DNA of 64,000 nucleotides from Bacteroidota bacterium (GCA_018266845.1 JAFDZO010000024.1:1-64000), one strand, 5' to 3'; positions 1 to 10,365 are shown, numbered from the stretch's first letter. Translations and numbers: made by a program. The notes: a model not told the origin generated them from the letters alone.

Positions 1-236
1 CCGAGCCAGTATAAATAGGTAGAATCTACATTTGGAGAATACATTCTATTCTGCTGCTCAATTTGCGCCTGCGCTAAAATTCTGCTGCCGTTTTCTTCAG
101 AGTAGGGGATGTATGTGTTCTCATTTGTTTCGTTGTTTCTGTTTTCGGTTTCTTCATCCGGTGAAGTTGAAGAAGTGCATCCTGCAAGGACTGCCGCAAA
201 TAAAATTAAAAAAAATATTCTGAAAAAAATTTTCAT
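1..236 (-). CDS. Lipoprotein, N-terminal part (cut by window edge)
   Basis: A minus-strand reading frame starts at ATG 236-234 and runs open to the window edge, about 78 codons. Residues 1-20 form a lipoprotein signal: KIFFR, a hydrophobic stretch, then LAGC with Cys20 as the likely lipidated residue. After it comes a polar linker rich in Ser, Thr, Glu and Asn, typical of a tether. The start lies 5 nt after the mlaD stop, so it is probably the fourth gene of the mlaE-mlaF-mlaD operon and could be an accessory lipoprotein of that transporter; this is inference from position. The visible part shows no recognisable domain. Confidence 0.72.
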   Translation of the reverse strand, partial: MKIFFRIFFLILFAAVLAGCTSSTSPDEETENRNNETNENTYIPYSEENGSRILAQAQIEQQNRMYSPNVDSTYLYWL

Positions 237-241
237 ATAAT

Positions 242-1291
242 TTACTTTTTTTGCTGTCTGCCCAAGCTATCGAGCTGATTTTGTATCTGCTTTAGCTGTA
301 GTTTTTTCTCGTTTAGTTCTTTTATCCTGTTTCTTATCTGTTCTTCGATTGCATTAATTTTTTTATCTACATCAGATTTTTCCCAATAGCCAATATCTTC
401 AAAATATCCTTTGAAAAGAAAATTATGTTTCAACGCTTCCATGTTTTGCGCAAAGCTGAATGCTCCGTCTTCCAGCTTTGCTGTAGTTTCATTCGTATTT
501 TTTACTATCTGTTTAAGGTTATTTGCAAAAACAGTATCTGTTAAAAGTGTTCCGACTAAGCTTTGGCTTGAATTTATCTTTGCAGATATTTCTCCGATGT
601 TTTGCGTGATAGCGCTCACTCCGTTTGAAAGTCCGTCAAAGTTTCTTGAAAACTTATCCACTGCGCCGCTGACCTGAGCGAGGATAATATCAACCTTTTG
701 AGTTGAGGATGCGAAACCTCTAAACGTTGAGTCAACGCTTCTAAAGAGAGATTCGTTATTCACAAGCTGACCTATGGTTCCTTTTCCATGGCTGATGCTA
801 TCCACAATATTTGATAAGTCTTTTGTCAGCTTATTTACGTTCTCGCCTGTAGATTTAAGTTCTTTGATGATGTCTTCAACTCCGACCGGTTTGACAGATT
901 CAAGCACGTCTCCGCTTTGAACAGACGGAGTGTTTGTATTGCCGGATGAAATTGAAACAACTTTGTTGCCCACCAGACCTTCAGAAGTGATTGATACTTT
1001 TGAATCTTTTTTTATAAACTGCTGAACTTTTGAATCAATCGTCATGGTTACTAAAACTTTTACAGGAGACTCTATTTTTACTTTATCAACCGTGCCGACA
1101 TTGATTCCTGCATATGTAACAGTGTTGCCTTCCTTTATTCCCCCCACATTTTCAAATACAGTTCCGAGTTCAAATGTTGAACGAAACATATTTGTTTTGC
1201 TTCCTATAATAAATGAAGCTATAATAAACAAAGTTATGCCTGTAACTATAAAAACTCCCGTGATAACTTTCTTTCTTAAATCTACATCCAT
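242..1291 (-). CDS. mlaD: MlaD/MCE-family substrate-binding protein of lipid ABC transporter
   Basis: This 349-residue protein has one N-terminal membrane anchor (about residues 9-30), then an MCE domain (about 38-117) with the typical GTVFENVGGIKEGN and YAGINVGTV pattern. A long, mostly helical C-terminal part with Gln/Lys-rich coiled coil follows (about 300-349). In the family, MlaD-type subunits form periplasmic rings that bind phospholipids and couple them to the MlaE/MlaF inner-membrane complex. It directly follows mlaF and mlaE, the standard gene order. It is longer than E. coli MlaD (about 180 residues); extended helical C-termini are common in other MCE proteins. The direction of lipid transport cannot be told from sequence. 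Confidence 0.9.
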   Translation of the reverse strand: MDVDLRKKVITGVFIVTGITLFIIASFIIGSKTNMFRSTFELGTVFENVGGIKEGNTVTYAGINVGTVDKVKIESPVKVLVTMTIDSKVQQFIKKDSKVSITSEGLVGNKVVSISSGNTNTPSVQSGDVLESVKPVGVEDIIKELKSTGENVNKLTKDLSNIVDSISHGKGTIGQLVNNESLFRSVDSTFRGFASSTQKVDIILAQVSGAVDKFSRNFDGLSNGVSAITQNIGEISAKINSSQSLVGTLLTDTVFANNLKQIVKNTNETTAKLEDGAFSFAQNMEALKHNFLFKGYFEDIGYWEKSDVDKKINAIEEQIRNRIKELNEKKLQLKQIQNQLDSLGRQQKK

Positions 1292-1314
1292 ATTAGTAAA
1301 TTAAAATTTTAGGC

Positions 1315-2058
1315 TTAAAAATTCAAACCTTCAAAAAAAGATTTTACAAACGGGTCATCGGATTTTTGCAGCTCTTCAAAAGTTCCTTCGCATATATAAA
1401 CTCCGTCTTTCAGCACAACAATTCTGTCAGCAGTAAGCTTGGCGCACTCCATATCGTGAGTAACATTAATGGAAGAAACCTTGTGCTTATCTTTCATTTT
1501 TAAAATCAGTTCGCTAATCTCTCGCGAAGTTGCCGGGTCAAGCCCCGTGGTAGGTTCATCGTAGAGCATTATTTTCGGGTCAGTGATAAGCGTTCTTGCA
1601 AGCCCAATTCTTTTTCTCATACCGCCGGAAAGTTCCGAAGGCATTTTGTCAATTGCTCTGTAAAGACCTACACTTTCCAAAGCATCTTTAACCTTATTAT
1701 TAATCTCTGCATCGTTTAAATCCGTCAATCTTCTAAGGGGGAATTCCAGATTTTGCCTCACAGTCATTGAGTCATACAATGCTCCGCTCTGAAATAAAAA
1801 CCCTATCTTTTTTCTTACTTCCTGCAATTCATCTTCCGAAAGCTTCGGAATATTTTTTCCATAAACATAAATGCTGCCGCTATCAGGATATAGCAGCCCG
1901 ACAATGCACTGCAGGATAACAGATTTACCGGTGCCTGATTTACCCAAAGTAACAAGAGATTCTCCCTCGTAAACTTTCAGGTTTATATCTCTGAGAACAA
2001 CATTTCCTCCGAAAGATTTTTTTACGTGTTCAATATTTATTGCAAGATTGTTTTCCAA
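1315..2058 (-). CDS. mlaF: ABC transporter ATP-binding protein, MlaF type
   Basis: This 247-residue ATPase has Walker A GKSGTGKS at residues 39-46, Q-loop Gln90, signature LSGGMRKR from 143, Walker B IMLYDEP at 163-169 with catalytic Glu168, and H-loop His201. It would energise lipid movement through MlaE and MlaD at the inner membrane. Its start is a TTG directly after the TGA stop of mlaE, which implies translational coupling. The motif set and the MlaE/MlaD neighbours make the family secure; the transported lipid is not known from sequence. Confidence 0.93.
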   Translation of the reverse strand: MENNLAINIEHVKKSFGGNVVLRDINLKVYEGESLVTLGKSGTGKSVILQCIVGLLYPDSGSIYVYGKNIPKLSEDELQEVRKKIGFLFQSGALYDSMTVRQNLEFPLRRLTDLNDAEINNKVKDALESVGLYRAIDKMPSELSGGMRKRIGLARTLITDPKIMLYDEPTTGLDPATSREISELILKMKDKHKVSSINVTHDMECAKLTADRIVVLKDGVYICEGTFEELQKSDDPFVKSFFEGLNF

Positions 2059-2826
2059 TCAGAAAATTATAGTTGAAATTTGCACGGCGATTAAATCCAA
2101 TAAAATAACAAGTAGAGATGCTGCTACAACGGCAGAGTTTGCAGCAATTCCTACGCTTTCAGTTCCGCGTGAGCAATTATATCCTTTATAGCTTCCTACT
2201 AATCCTATTCCGAAACCAAAGAATATAGTTTTTACAACGGCGGGAAGAAAGTCTTCAAATGTAAGGGTTGAAAATACTTCTGAAAAAAATAAGCGGATGC
2301 TCATATCGGCATTGACGCTCATAGAAAGATAGCCTCCTATGAGAGAGAGTGTATCTGCGTAAATTACGAGAATGGGAACGGTAATCATCGCTGCTGTAAT
2401 TCTTGTAACAACAAGGTACTTGAACGGATTTATGGCGGAAACTTCCATTGCTGCAATCTGCTCCGTAACTTTCATTGAGCCAAGCTCAGCTCCTATGCCG
2501 GACCCCATTTTGCCGGCGCAGATAAGACCAATTATTACAGGTCCGATTTCCCGCACAACAGCAATTGAAAGCATTTGCGGAATTAATGATACTGCGCCAA
2601 ACTTATCGAGTGTGGGAATAATCTGCAGAGCAAGCGTAAGCCCTATTATAAATCCCGTTATACTTACAAGCGGAAGTGATTTATATCCGATTTGAAAACA
2701 CTGCTTGATAGTTTCTTCTACTTCCGGTTTACCTCTGAAAAATTGTATAAAAAACCTTTTCGTAAAATTAAATAAACCCCATGTATTGAGAAAAAAATCA
2801 ATAATATTTTTAGGAAGAAATTTCAA
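2059..2826 (-). CDS. mlaE: ABC transporter permease, MlaE family
   Basis: This 255-residue polytopic membrane protein has the MlaE hallmarks, including VVREIGPVIIGLICAGKMGSG, the conserved ELGSMKVTEQIAAMEV segment in the middle, and a C-terminal hydrophobic helix pair. It is the permease of the Mla-type phospholipid transporter and sits first in the mlaE-mlaF-mlaD order. The start is a TTG at 2826-2824; no in-frame ATG lies nearby. The gene ahead (2833-3519) is only 6 nt away and encodes an outer-membrane-type protein, so they may share a transcript. Confidence 0.92.
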   Translation of the reverse strand: MKFLPKNIIDFFLNTWGLFNFTKRFFIQFFRGKPEVEETIKQCFQIGYKSLPLVSITGFIIGLTLALQIIPTLDKFGAVSLIPQMLSIAVVREIGPVIIGLICAGKMGSGIGAELGSMKVTEQIAAMEVSAINPFKYLVVTRITAAMITVPILVIYADTLSLIGGYLSMSVNADMSIRLFFSEVFSTLTFEDFLPAVVKTIFFGFGIGLVGSYKGYNCSRGTESVGIAANSAVVAASLLVILLDLIAVQISTIIF

Positions 2827-2832
2827 TTAATA

Positions 2833-3519
2833 TTACCAGTATCTTCTTATTTTAAGTTCTGAAAAAGGATTTGCTAAGCCTACCATTACACCGAATGAAA
2901 AATCTGCGATGTTTGATTTTTGCCCCCTGAACGTGTAAGTGAATCTTCCTTTCACATGAGGGTAAATCAAAAGCTTATCGTTCCTGAATGAATATCCGTA
3001 AGTAATTTCCGGGAAAATTCCCCATCCGTCCAAATCATTGAACATTCCTCCTCCCATAGTAAGCACTCCTGTAGTCTGCAAAAAATTTGAGGGGAGAATA
3101 TCGCTTAAAATAAAATCATGCTTATACCCTAAGCGGAAATGACTGGAGGAGTAGTCCCGGAAAATATATGAGTATTCGAATGAAATTCTATCCTGCCCAA
3201 AGTAACCGAATCCTAAAGAAACTTCCTTTGTTATTCCTAATGCAATTTTATCGTTTTCAAAAAGTATAATCGGGTTTAGAAGGTAGAAAAAAGAAGCAAC
3301 TCCAAGAGCGAATGGAATAGTAGCATTGTATCCTCTTCGCGGAAGAGTGAAATTTGTGTCTTCAGGAGTGGTATCAACCGAGTCCTTATATAAGTAAGCT
3401 GAGAATTTTTTTGAGGATAAATATTCTGTTTCAGCAAACGCAGATTGGCTGCGCGCGCTGCTTGCGAATACAGTAAATAATATCAGAGATAAAATTAGTT
3501 TATAGGGAAAGCCCGGCAT
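2833..3519 (-). CDS. Predicted outer-membrane beta-barrel protein
   Basis: This 228-residue protein has a signal peptide (PYKLILSLILFTVFASSARSQ, about residues 5-25). Its C-terminal half alternates aromatic and polar residues (for example FGYFGQDRISFEYSYIF and YKHDFIL) and ends in RRYW, a terminal-aromatic signature of barrel proteins. No named family is recognised. It starts inside the purL stop codon (TAATG overlap) and is followed 6 nt later by mlaE, so it lies between nucleotide biosynthesis and lipid-transport genes in one minus-strand run. A role as an outer-membrane partner of the Mla system is possible but unproven. Confidence 0.7.
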   Translation of the reverse strand: MPGFPYKLILSLILFTVFASSARSQSAFAETEYLSSKKFSAYLYKDSVDTTPEDTNFTLPRRGYNATIPFALGVASFFYLLNPIILFENDKIALGITKEVSLGFGYFGQDRISFEYSYIFRDYSSSHFRLGYKHDFILSDILPSNFLQTTGVLTMGGGMFNDLDGWGIFPEITYGYSFRNDKLLIYPHVKGRFTYTFRGQKSNIADFSFGVMVGLANPFSELKIRRYW

Positions 3520-5762
3520 TATTGCGCCATTATTTTTTCTAACGAATTGAAATAAGCATCGGATAAAGCATCTAACGATAAAGTTATGGTATTGTTAATA
3601 GAAAATTCACCCGAAGAAGTTTCGCCGATTTCCGCGTATTCCAATTTATTTTTTTCGCAAAGCAGTTTTAGGGGGAGTAAATTATTCTTTTCAACTGATA
3701 CCAAAACTCTTCCCTGCGATTCATTGAATAAAACAAAATCTTTTCTTGTGTTGAAGTCAAAATTTATTTTGCATCCTACGGGTTTATTTTTATCAGCTAT
3801 ACAGCACTCAGCAAGCGCGACGGCAAGTCCGCCATCTGAAATATCGTGAGCGGATTTTAACAATTTTTTATCTGCCGCCTCAAGCAAAGTACCAATCAAT
3901 TTTTTATCTTCTTCTAAATTTATATATGGAGCATCGCCTTTAACTAAATTCTGAATAGTGTTCAGGTATTCACTGCCGTCTATTCCATTGTGAGAATTAT
4001 CTCCTAAAAGAATAATTACATCTCCTTCATCTTTAAAATTGCTTGTTATCATTTTATCGTAATCTTCGAGCAGCCCAATCATTCCGATTGTCGGAGTAGG
4101 GAAGACTGCGTAATCTTTAGACTGATTATAGAAGCTGACATTGCCTCCCGTTACAGGAGTTTCAAGTGTTTTACACGCATCGCCCATTCCGCGAATTGCC
4201 TCTGAAAATTGAAAGTAAACTTCAGGATTGTAAGGGTTGCCGAAGTTAAGGCAATTCGTTATTGCAAGAGGAATCGCCCCCGTGCATGCAACATTGCGTG
4301 CAGATTCGCAAACGGCTATTATTCCGCCTTTATGAGGATTGAGATAAACGTATCTTCCGTTGCAATCCGTTTTCATTGCAAGAGCTTTCTTTGTGTCTTT
4401 TATTCTCACAACGGAAGCATCGCCTCCGGGCAAAAGCATTGTATTGGTTCTTACTTGCGTATCATATTGAGTGTAAACCCAGTTTTTATTTGTTATGTTG
4501 GGAGACGCTAAAAGTTTTAATAAGACTTCATTGTAATTTTCCGGTTCGGGTAAAGAATTAAAATCAAAATCTCTTGTTTCTTGAAAGTATGATGGCTCTA
4601 TCGTTTCTCGTTTGTAAACAGGAGCTCCTCCTCCAAGCACTAACGGCTCTGCGGGAATATCAGCTTCAAGATTTCCTTTATGATAAATTTTTACATTCGG
4701 CTCTTCTATAATTTCTCCAATTTGCACGCAGTTCAAATCCCACTTGTCAAATATTTCCTTCGCTGTCTCCTCCTGCCCTTTATGAACAACAACAAGCATT
4801 CTCTCCTGAGATTCTGAAAGCATAATTTCATACCCGCTCATATCGGAATCTCTCAACGGAACGAAGTCTAAGTTAATCTTCATGCCGCATTCACCCTTAG
4901 CGCTCATTTCACTCGTTGAGCATGTAATACCGGCAGCGCCCATATCCTGAATTCCCGCCACTGCTCCAGAATGAATAAGCTCAAGAGTCGCTTCAAGTAA
5001 AAGCTTTTCAGTGAAGGGATCGCCGACCTGAACATTTGGTCGTTTCGATTCCGATTCTTCCGAAATTTCCTCAGATGCGAACGTTGCTCCGTGAATGCCG
5101 TCTTTGCCTGTAGATGAGCCGACTATGAAAACGGGATTTCCGATTCCGCTAGCTTTTGCTGTAGCTGTTTGATTGTGTTTTACAATTCCTACTGCCATAG
5201 CATTTACCAATGGATTATCCTGATAACATTCCTCAAAATAAACTTCGCCGGAAACCGTCGGGACTCCGAAACAGTTGCCGTAATGCGCAATGCCGCCGAC
5301 AACATTTGCAAATAAAAATTTAGAGCGGTCGTTTATTGCTTTGCTGTCTGAATTAATTTTTCCAAATCGCAGTGAATTCAAAGCGGCAATCGGTCTTGCG
5401 CCCATAGTAAAAATATCTCTCAATATTCCGCCTACACCTGTAGCTGCTCCCTGATGCGGCTCAACAGCAGAAGGGTGATTGTGTGATTCAATTTTAAATG
5501 CAACAGCCAGTCCGTCTCCAATGTCAACAAGTCCTGCGTTTTCTTCCCCGGCTCCGACGAGTAATCGTTTGCCTGTGCGCGGCAGGGTTTTCAATTGAAG
5601 AATGGAATTTTTATATGAGCAGTGCTCGCTCCACATTACAGAAAAAATTCCAAGCTCAGTATAGGTTGGCACTCTGCCGAGAATTTCTAATATTTTGTTA
5701 TACTCATCTTCTGTTAAGCCGAGTTCTTTTGCAATTGATAAATCTACTTTTGGATAATTCAT
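3519..5762 (-). CDS. purL: Phosphoribosylformylglycinamidine synthase subunit PurL
   Basis: This 747-residue enzyme converts FGAR to FGAM with ATP and ammonia in purine biosynthesis. Visible motifs are MWSEHCSYK near residue 45 (active-site His), the [20 protein letters not shown] metal/nucleotide segment, [15 protein letters not shown], and a second half with GGDASVVRI and [12 protein letters not shown]-like segments. The length matches the small PurL type, which needs separate PurS and PurQ subunits; neither is in this window. Its stop overlaps the next start by one base. The gene is 11 nt downstream of aat. Confidence 0.97.
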   Translation of the reverse strand: MNYPKVDLSIAKELGLTEDEYNKILEILGRVPTYTELGIFSVMWSEHCSYKNSILQLKTLPRTGKRLLVGAGEENAGLVDIGDGLAVAFKIESHNHPSAVEPHQGAATGVGGILRDIFTMGARPIAALNSLRFGKINSDSKAINDRSKFLFANVVGGIAHYGNCFGVPTVSGEVYFEECYQDNPLVNAMAVGIVKHNQTATAKASGIGNPVFIVGSSTGKDGIHGATFASEEISEESESKRPNVQVGDPFTEKLLLEATLELIHSGAVAGIQDMGAAGITCSTSEMSAKGECGMKINLDFVPLRDSDMSGYEIMLSESQERMLVVVHKGQEETAKEIFDKWDLNCVQIGEIIEEPNVKIYHKGNLEADIPAEPLVLGGGAPVYKRETIEPSYFQETRDFDFNSLPEPENYNEVLLKLLASPNITNKNWVYTQYDTQVRTNTMLLPGGDASVVRIKDTKKALAMKTDCNGRYVYLNPHKGGIIAVCESARNVACTGAIPLAITNCLNFGNPYNPEVYFQFSEAIRGMGDACKTLETPVTGGNVSFYNQSKDYAVFPTPTIGMIGLLEDYDKMITSNFKDEGDVIILLGDNSHNGIDGSEYLNTIQNLVKGDAPYINLEEDKKLIGTLLEAADKKLLKSAHDISDGGLAVALAECCIADKNKPVGCKINFDFNTRKDFVLFNESQGRVLVSVEKNNLLPLKLLCEKNKLEYAEIGETSSGEFSINNTITLSLDALSDAYFNSLEKIMAQ

Positions 5763-5773
5763 TTATTGAAAAC

Positions 5774-6370
5774 TTATAATTTAAATTCGCATTTTATTTG
5801 CAATGCTTTTTCTAATTCTTTTAAGTATTTATTTTTTGTAATATGCTCTGCACCGAACGATTTAAAAACATCTGTCATCATCTGAATATCAAGCAGCCTG
5901 AAATTATTTTTTGTAAGAATATCATACAGCTTTACAACTGAAACTTTTGAAGCATAAGATTTTTTGAAAAACATTGACTCACCGAAAAATACTCCGTTAA
6001 TTGCTACTCCATATAAGCCGCCCGCCAATTTTCCTTCCGAATATGCTTCAACACTGTGTGCATAACCCATTCTGTGAAGCTGCGTGTATGCGTCAATGAT
6101 TAGCTCGTTTATCCATGTTGTTTCTCTGGCGGCGCACTCTTCCATTACTTCAGTAAACTTTTTGTTCAGCTTTATCTCGAAAACATTTTTGTTTAAAATT
6201 TGTTTTAAAGAACGGTTTACGCTCAGCGGTTTATTTAACGGCAAAATTGCTCTTGGGTTTGCTTCGTACCAAGTAATACTATCATCATCATTTCCCATAG
6301 GGAAAATCCCGTTTACATATCCGTTTAAAACCTGTACAGGAGTAAGCTCGTAAAAAATATTTTCACTCAT
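5774..6370 (-). CDS. aat: Leucyl/phenylalanyl-tRNA--protein transferase
   Basis: This 198-residue protein carries the Aat pattern: GYVNGIFPMGN near residue 16, ITWYEANPRAILPL, HSVEAYSEGKLAGGLYGVAINGVFFGESMF in the middle, and LLDIQMMTDVFKSFGAEHI near the end. Aat moves Leu or Phe from tRNA onto N-terminal Arg/Lys and feeds the N-end-rule ClpS/ClpAP pathway. Its ATG overlaps the stop of the upstream EI24-like gene (ATGA), so the two are translationally coupled. Length is normal for the shorter Aat enzymes. Confidence 0.95.
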   Translation of the reverse strand: MSENIFYELTPVQVLNGYVNGIFPMGNDDDSITWYEANPRAILPLNKPLSVNRSLKQILNKNVFEIKLNKKFTEVMEECAARETTWINELIIDAYTQLHRMGYAHSVEAYSEGKLAGGLYGVAINGVFFGESMFFKKSYASKVSVVKLYDILTKNNFRLLDIQMMTDVFKSFGAEHITKNKYLKELEKALQIKCEFKL

Positions 6371-7116
6371 TTAGCGGAAACAGTATTTATTTTTTCCAGA
6401 TACAATTTCGTTCCTGCCACAACAAGCAGCGGCTTAAAAAGTGAATTTATAAATGGAAGAAACATCATTAAAAAAGCTGTTACGCCAAATCCGTATGTAA
6501 ATAATCCGCCTGTATTTGCCGCTTTAATTTTATCGCGAAGCCGGAAATTTTTTCTTTGCATAGGATAATCAAAAAAATCTAATGAGTTATAAAAAAATGA
6601 AAACAGCAGTCCAATTACTGTAGAAATAATTGTGCCTGCCACCGGAATAAAATTTACAAAATACAAAGGGATTATTATGCTAAAATAAAATAATAATTTA
6701 AAAATTTCGCCTTTAATACTTAGCCATGTATCCTTCAGAAAAGGAACATCGGGACATTTAATACCTGTAACGGTTTCCTCGACATACTGCGAAATCGTTT
6801 CGTTGAACGGAGCGGAAATAATTCCTCCTATTATAACATAAAACAAATAACTGACTAGAAACACCAAAAGAAAAGTGAGAACGTAAAGAATATAATTGTA
6901 AATTTTCTCAATCAGTTCCAGAGTAATGTTCTCCGATTGCCCGTCAGCCATCGGGAGGTAGTTTGTTAAATTTTTATATGAAAAATAAAATATGAGCGAG
7001 TAAACAATGATGTTTAATGCTGTGGGGATTAAAGATAATAAGATTACTTTTGGATGCCGGAAAAAAAAGCCTATGGATTTGAAGGGGTAGAATAAGCCAT
7101 AGAAAAAATCTTTCAT
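6367..7116 (-). CDS. EI24/CysZ-like integral membrane protein
   Basis: This 249-residue protein has about four to six hydrophobic segments (around 25-45, 80-110, 150-185 and 205-235). The pattern FYGLFYPFKSIGFFFRHPKVI at the N-terminus, GGIISAPFNETISQYVEE in the middle and SLDFFDYPMQRK later fits the EI24/CysZ-like family (old name DUF540). CysZ is a sulfate permease in enterobacteria, but most members lack a defined role, so no substrate is assigned. It overlaps the aat start by 4 nt. A stem-loop terminator separates it from metK, so its own promoter must lie close to 7117-7130 or read-through occurs. Confidence 0.8.
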   Translation of the reverse strand: MKDFFYGLFYPFKSIGFFFRHPKVILLSLIPTALNIIVYSLIFYFSYKNLTNYLPMADGQSENITLELIEKIYNYILYVLTFLLVFLVSYLFYVIIGGIISAPFNETISQYVEETVTGIKCPDVPFLKDTWLSIKGEIFKLLFYFSIIIPLYFVNFIPVAGTIISTVIGLLFSFFYNSLDFFDYPMQRKNFRLRDKIKAANTGGLFTYGFGVTAFLMMFLPFINSLFKPLLVVAGTKLYLEKINTVSAK

Positions 7117-7131
7117 TAATACTGTATAATA

Positions 7132-7160
7132 AAAAAGCCCGATTCATAACCGGGCTTTTT
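7132..7160 (-). terminator. Rho-independent terminator after metK
   Basis: Perfect arms AAAAAGCCCG (7132-7141) and CGGGCTTTTT (7151-7160) enclose a 9-nt loop. On the minus strand the stem is followed by a T-run, so it ends the metK transcript. The A/T-rich arms make it potentially active in both directions. Confidence 0.88.
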
Positions 7161-7169
7161 ATGATTAGT

Positions 7170-8318
7170 TTATTTGCTTACGAGTTTTTTGAAAGCAGGA
7201 ACAAGGTCGAGCTTTTCCCATGTAAAATCTTTATCATCTCTTCCGAAATGTCCATATGCGGCTGTCTTTTTATAAATAGGTCTCTTTAGTTTAAGTCTCT
7301 TAACAATTCCACGCGGAGTTAAATCAATTTTGCTCTTAATAAACTGACCGAGCTTTTCATCATCAATTTTTCCTGTTCCATAAGTGTTGACATAAACTGA
7401 AACAGGCTCAACAACTCCAATAGCATAAGAAAGCTGGATAAGGCATTCTTTAGCCAATCCGGCAGCAACAATATTTTTTGCAAGATGTCTTGCTGCGTAA
7501 GTGGCGCTTCTGTCAACTTTGGACGGATCTTTTCCTGAAAATGCGCCGCCGCCGTGAGGAGCTTTACCTCCGTAAGTATCAACAATAATTTTTCGTCCTG
7601 TTAAGCCTGTGTCGCCGTGAGGTCCGCCTATTTCAAATTTTCCGGTCGGGTTAATGAAGTACTTTGTATTTTTATCAATAAGGTTTGACGGGATAACCTG
7701 TTTTATTACATGCTTCATAATATCAGCTTTAATCCTTGACTGGCTTACTCCCGGGTCGTGCTGTGTTGAAATTACAATTGCATCAATTCTTAATGCTTTT
7801 CCTGCGTTATCGTATTCAACTGTTACCTGTGATTTTGCATCAGGTCTGAGATAAGGCATCAGCTTTGGCTGTTTCTTTCTAATATCGGATAATTTTTTTA
7901 CAAGCTTGTGAGAATAAACTAATGTCATCGGCATATATTCTTTCGTCTCATTGGTTGCATAGCCGAACATTATTCCCTGGTCGCCTGCGCCTCCGGTATC
8001 AACACCCATTGCAATATCAGGGGACTGCTTGTTGATTGCAGACATAACATTTACGGAGTGATAGTCAAACCTGTATTCTCCTTTTGTGTAGCCGATTTCT
8101 TTTACAACTTCACGGACTATTTTCTGAATATCTACATAATGAGTAGTTGTGATTTCGCCTCCTACAAGAACCAATCCTGTTGCCGCATAAGTTTCGCAAG
8201 CTACTCTTGCATGGGGGTCGTGTTTTAATATATCGTCTAATACTGCATCTGAAATCTGGTCGCATATTTTATCAGGATGACCTTCACTTACAGATTCCGA
8301 CGTGAAAAAATAAGACAT
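7170..8318 (-). CDS. metK: S-adenosylmethionine synthetase
   Basis: This 382-residue enzyme makes SAM from methionine and ATP. Recognisable motifs are [18 protein letters not shown] near residue 11 with catalytic His14, the hexapeptide GAGDQG followed by MFGYA, and [17 protein letters not shown] (P-loop-like). Its ATG is preceded by AAAGGAG, an unusually good ribosome-binding site for this window. No SAM riboswitch is visible in the 28-nt gap to the upstream Fe-S protein gene. SAM from this enzyme would feed the methyltransferases at 45-48 kb among many others. Confidence 0.98.
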   Translation of the reverse strand: MSYFFTSESVSEGHPDKICDQISDAVLDDILKHDPHARVACETYAATGLVLVGGEITTTHYVDIQKIVREVVKEIGYTKGEYRFDYHSVNVMSAINKQSPDIAMGVDTGGAGDQGIMFGYATNETKEYMPMTLVYSHKLVKKLSDIRKKQPKLMPYLRPDAKSQVTVEYDNAGKALRIDAIVISTQHDPGVSQSRIKADIMKHVIKQVIPSNLIDKNTKYFINPTGKFEIGGPHGDTGLTGRKIIVDTYGGKAPHGGGAFSGKDPSKVDRSATYAARHLAKNIVAAGLAKECLIQLSYAIGVVEPVSVYVNTYGTGKIDDEKLGQFIKSKIDLTPRGIVKRLKLKRPIYKKTAAYGHFGRDDKDFTWEKLDLVPAFKKLVSK

Positions 8319-8346
8319 TTTAGTTTTTCTCCTTTGAATTAATTAA

Positions 8347-10365
8347 TTATTTTAAACTCTCTAATACTATTTCAGAAATATCTTTAATTTTTACTTCTTC
8401 TGTTTTTCCTTTTTCTTTTATTCCGTCAGTCATCATAGTCATACAGAAAGGACACGCTGCTGCAATTGTAGTTGCGCCTGTGCTTAATGCCTGCTCCGTT
8501 CTTTCAATATTAACGCGCTTGCCTTCATGCTCTTCCATAAACATTCTTCCGCCCCCTGCGCCGCAGCACATTCCTCTGTCTCTGTTCTTTTCCATTTCAA
8601 CAATGTTTAAGCCCGGAATGTTATCTAAAGTTTTTCTTGGCGCATCATAAATATCGTTGTATCTTCCAAGATAGCAAGAGTCATGGAAAGTAACTTTTTC
8701 TTTTATTTCATTCTTCGGCTTTATCTTTCCCTGCTCCATCAGTTCTGCAATGTATTCCGTGTGATGCTTCACTTCAAGCTCAACGCCGAATTGAGAATAT
8801 TCGTTTTTTAATGAGTGCATACAGTGCGGACATGCTGTAACAACTTTCTTTACATTGTACTGCTTCAATGTTTCAGCATTTTGCTGCGCAAACATTGAGA
8901 ATAAATATTCATTGCCCAATCTTCTTGCAGGGTCGCCGGTACATTTTTCTTCGCTTCCAAGCACGCCGTATTTTACTCCGGCTTCATTCATAATCTGAGC
9001 AAATGATTTCGTAGCATTGCGGTAGCGTTTGTCGAACGCTCCCATACAGCCGCTCCAGAAAACAACGTCGAGATTATCGGCTGTTCCCATTGAAGATAAC
9101 TTCTTCAATGAGTTCGGCTTTCCTTCTTTATCAAGCTCGTCGCTAAGCTCATCAATCCAATCGTTTCTTTCATTTGCTCCGAATGCCCACGGCGATTCGT
9201 TATTTTCTAAATTTCTGAATACAGTGTTAAGCTCATCGGGGAATTGCGATTCCATCATTACAAGGTTTCTTCTCATATCAACGATTGAAGTAACGTGGTC
9301 AATCAACACGGGGCATTCCTGAACGCAAGCCATGCAGGTTGTGCAAGCCCAAAGTTCCTGCGGAGTGATATAATCGGGAACAAGCGGCTGCTCAAGCACG
9401 GGACTTTCAGTTACTCCTGCCGTAACAACGGGTCCTAAATCGTGAGTTCTTTTTCTAATCTTTGTAACAATCATCTTTGGGTTCAACAGCTTGCCTGTTG
9501 TATTAGCAGGGCAGACAGATGTGCATCTTCCGCACTCAGTGCAGGTATAGCCGTCAAAAACTTCTTTCCACGTTAAATCCTTTATATCTTTTGCGCCCCA
9601 TTGAGTAATGCTTTCGTCTTCAAAGTTGATTGTTTTTAGTACGCCTTTAGGTTCAATATCAAAATTAGAGAAGAACGTATTAGGCACTGAAGATAAAACG
9701 TGAAAGTGCTTTGAGTAAGGCAGGTAGTTCATAAAACCAAGAACCACTGCTATGTGCCCCCACCAGAAAGCTTCATACATTGCAGAAGAACCTTCCGGCT
9801 TAAATAATTTATATAAGAAATCAGAAATAGGTCTGTATCCTTCCGAGTGTCCGAGAGCAATGCGCTCAATGTTTTGTCCGAACATGGTAACCATAACAAG
9901 CATAATCATTATAAGGATAAAAGTCGCATCTGCTTTTGATGAAGCTTCTACCTGAAGTCTTTTCGGTGTGCCGACATATCTTCTGAATAATGAAAATAAA
10001 ACTGTAACAAATACAAGCGCGCCGAAGAAATCCTGCGTTACAGTTATGATAGAGTAAACAGGGCTGCCAAGAAATGCGAAAGAGAAATGCGGCGCAAATC
10101 CTTCTATGATTGATTCAACAACTACAAGAAGCAAAACCACAAATCCCCAGTAAATGCACAGGTGAAGAATACCTGCGAATTTATCTCTCAAAAGTTTCGT
10201 TTGCATAAAAGCGAAGACGAAAACATTTTTCAGCCTTTTGCCTATTTCATTAAAGCGGTTTTCCGGTTTAGCGATTTTTAAGTAAGATAAAAATCTGTTG
10301 ATGGAAAAAATAAAAAATCCGACTGCGGATAAGAGTATTACCCCGAAAATTATTGGTTTGACCAT
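8347..10365 (-). CDS. Membrane Fe-S oxidoreductase, probable ETF:(methyl)menaquinone oxidoreductase
   Basis: This 672-residue fusion has several transmembrane helices in residues 1-230, with candidate haem-ligand histidines (His68, His204, His220). Two [4Fe-4S] motifs follow: Cys275/278/281/285 and Cys341/344/347/351. Two CCG-type cysteine domains end it, with CPHCMHSL and CCGAGGGRMF..ACPFCMTM. This NarI-like plus HdrD-like layout matches the family proposed to pass electrons from electron-transfer flavoprotein to menaquinone (EMO). The presence of etfB-etfA 4-8 kb upstream on the same strand supports that role. Alternative: a generic heterodisulfide-reductase-like subunit. Function is inferred from family and context; the domain reading is direct. 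Confidence 0.85.
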   Translation of the reverse strand: MVKPIIFGVILLSAVGFFIFSINRFLSYLKIAKPENRFNEIGKRLKNVFVFAFMQTKLLRDKFAGILHLCIYWGFVVLLLVVVESIIEGFAPHFSFAFLGSPVYSIITVTQDFFGALVFVTVLFSLFRRYVGTPKRLQVEASSKADATFILIMIMLVMVTMFGQNIERIALGHSEGYRPISDFLYKLFKPEGSSAMYEAFWWGHIAVVLGFMNYLPYSKHFHVLSSVPNTFFSNFDIEPKGVLKTINFEDESITQWGAKDIKDLTWKEVFDGYTCTECGRCTSVCPANTTGKLLNPKMIVTKIRKRTHDLGPVVTAGVTESPVLEQPLVPDYITPQELWACTTCMACVQECPVLIDHVTSIVDMRRNLVMMESQFPDELNTVFRNLENNESPWAFGANERNDWIDELSDELDKEGKPNSLKKLSSMGTADNLDVVFWSGCMGAFDKRYRNATKSFAQIMNEAGVKYGVLGSEEKCTGDPARRLGNEYLFSMFAQQNAETLKQYNVKKVVTACPHCMHSLKNEYSQFGVELEVKHHTEYIAELMEQGKIKPKNEIKEKVTFHDSCYLGRYNDIYDAPRKTLDNIPGLNIVEMEKNRDRGMCCGAGGGRMFMEEHEGKRVNIERTEQALSTGATTIAAACPFCMTMMTDGIKEKGKTEEVKIKDISEIVLESLK

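Noticed and set aside
32-223. Plus-strand frame of 63 codons at the left end
   Set aside because: It is antisense to the lipoprotein gene read from 236 to the edge, which has a clear signal peptide and lipobox.
8319-8346. SAM riboswitch ahead of metK
   Set aside because: Only 28 nt separate metK from the upstream gene and no aptamer-like fold is visible.
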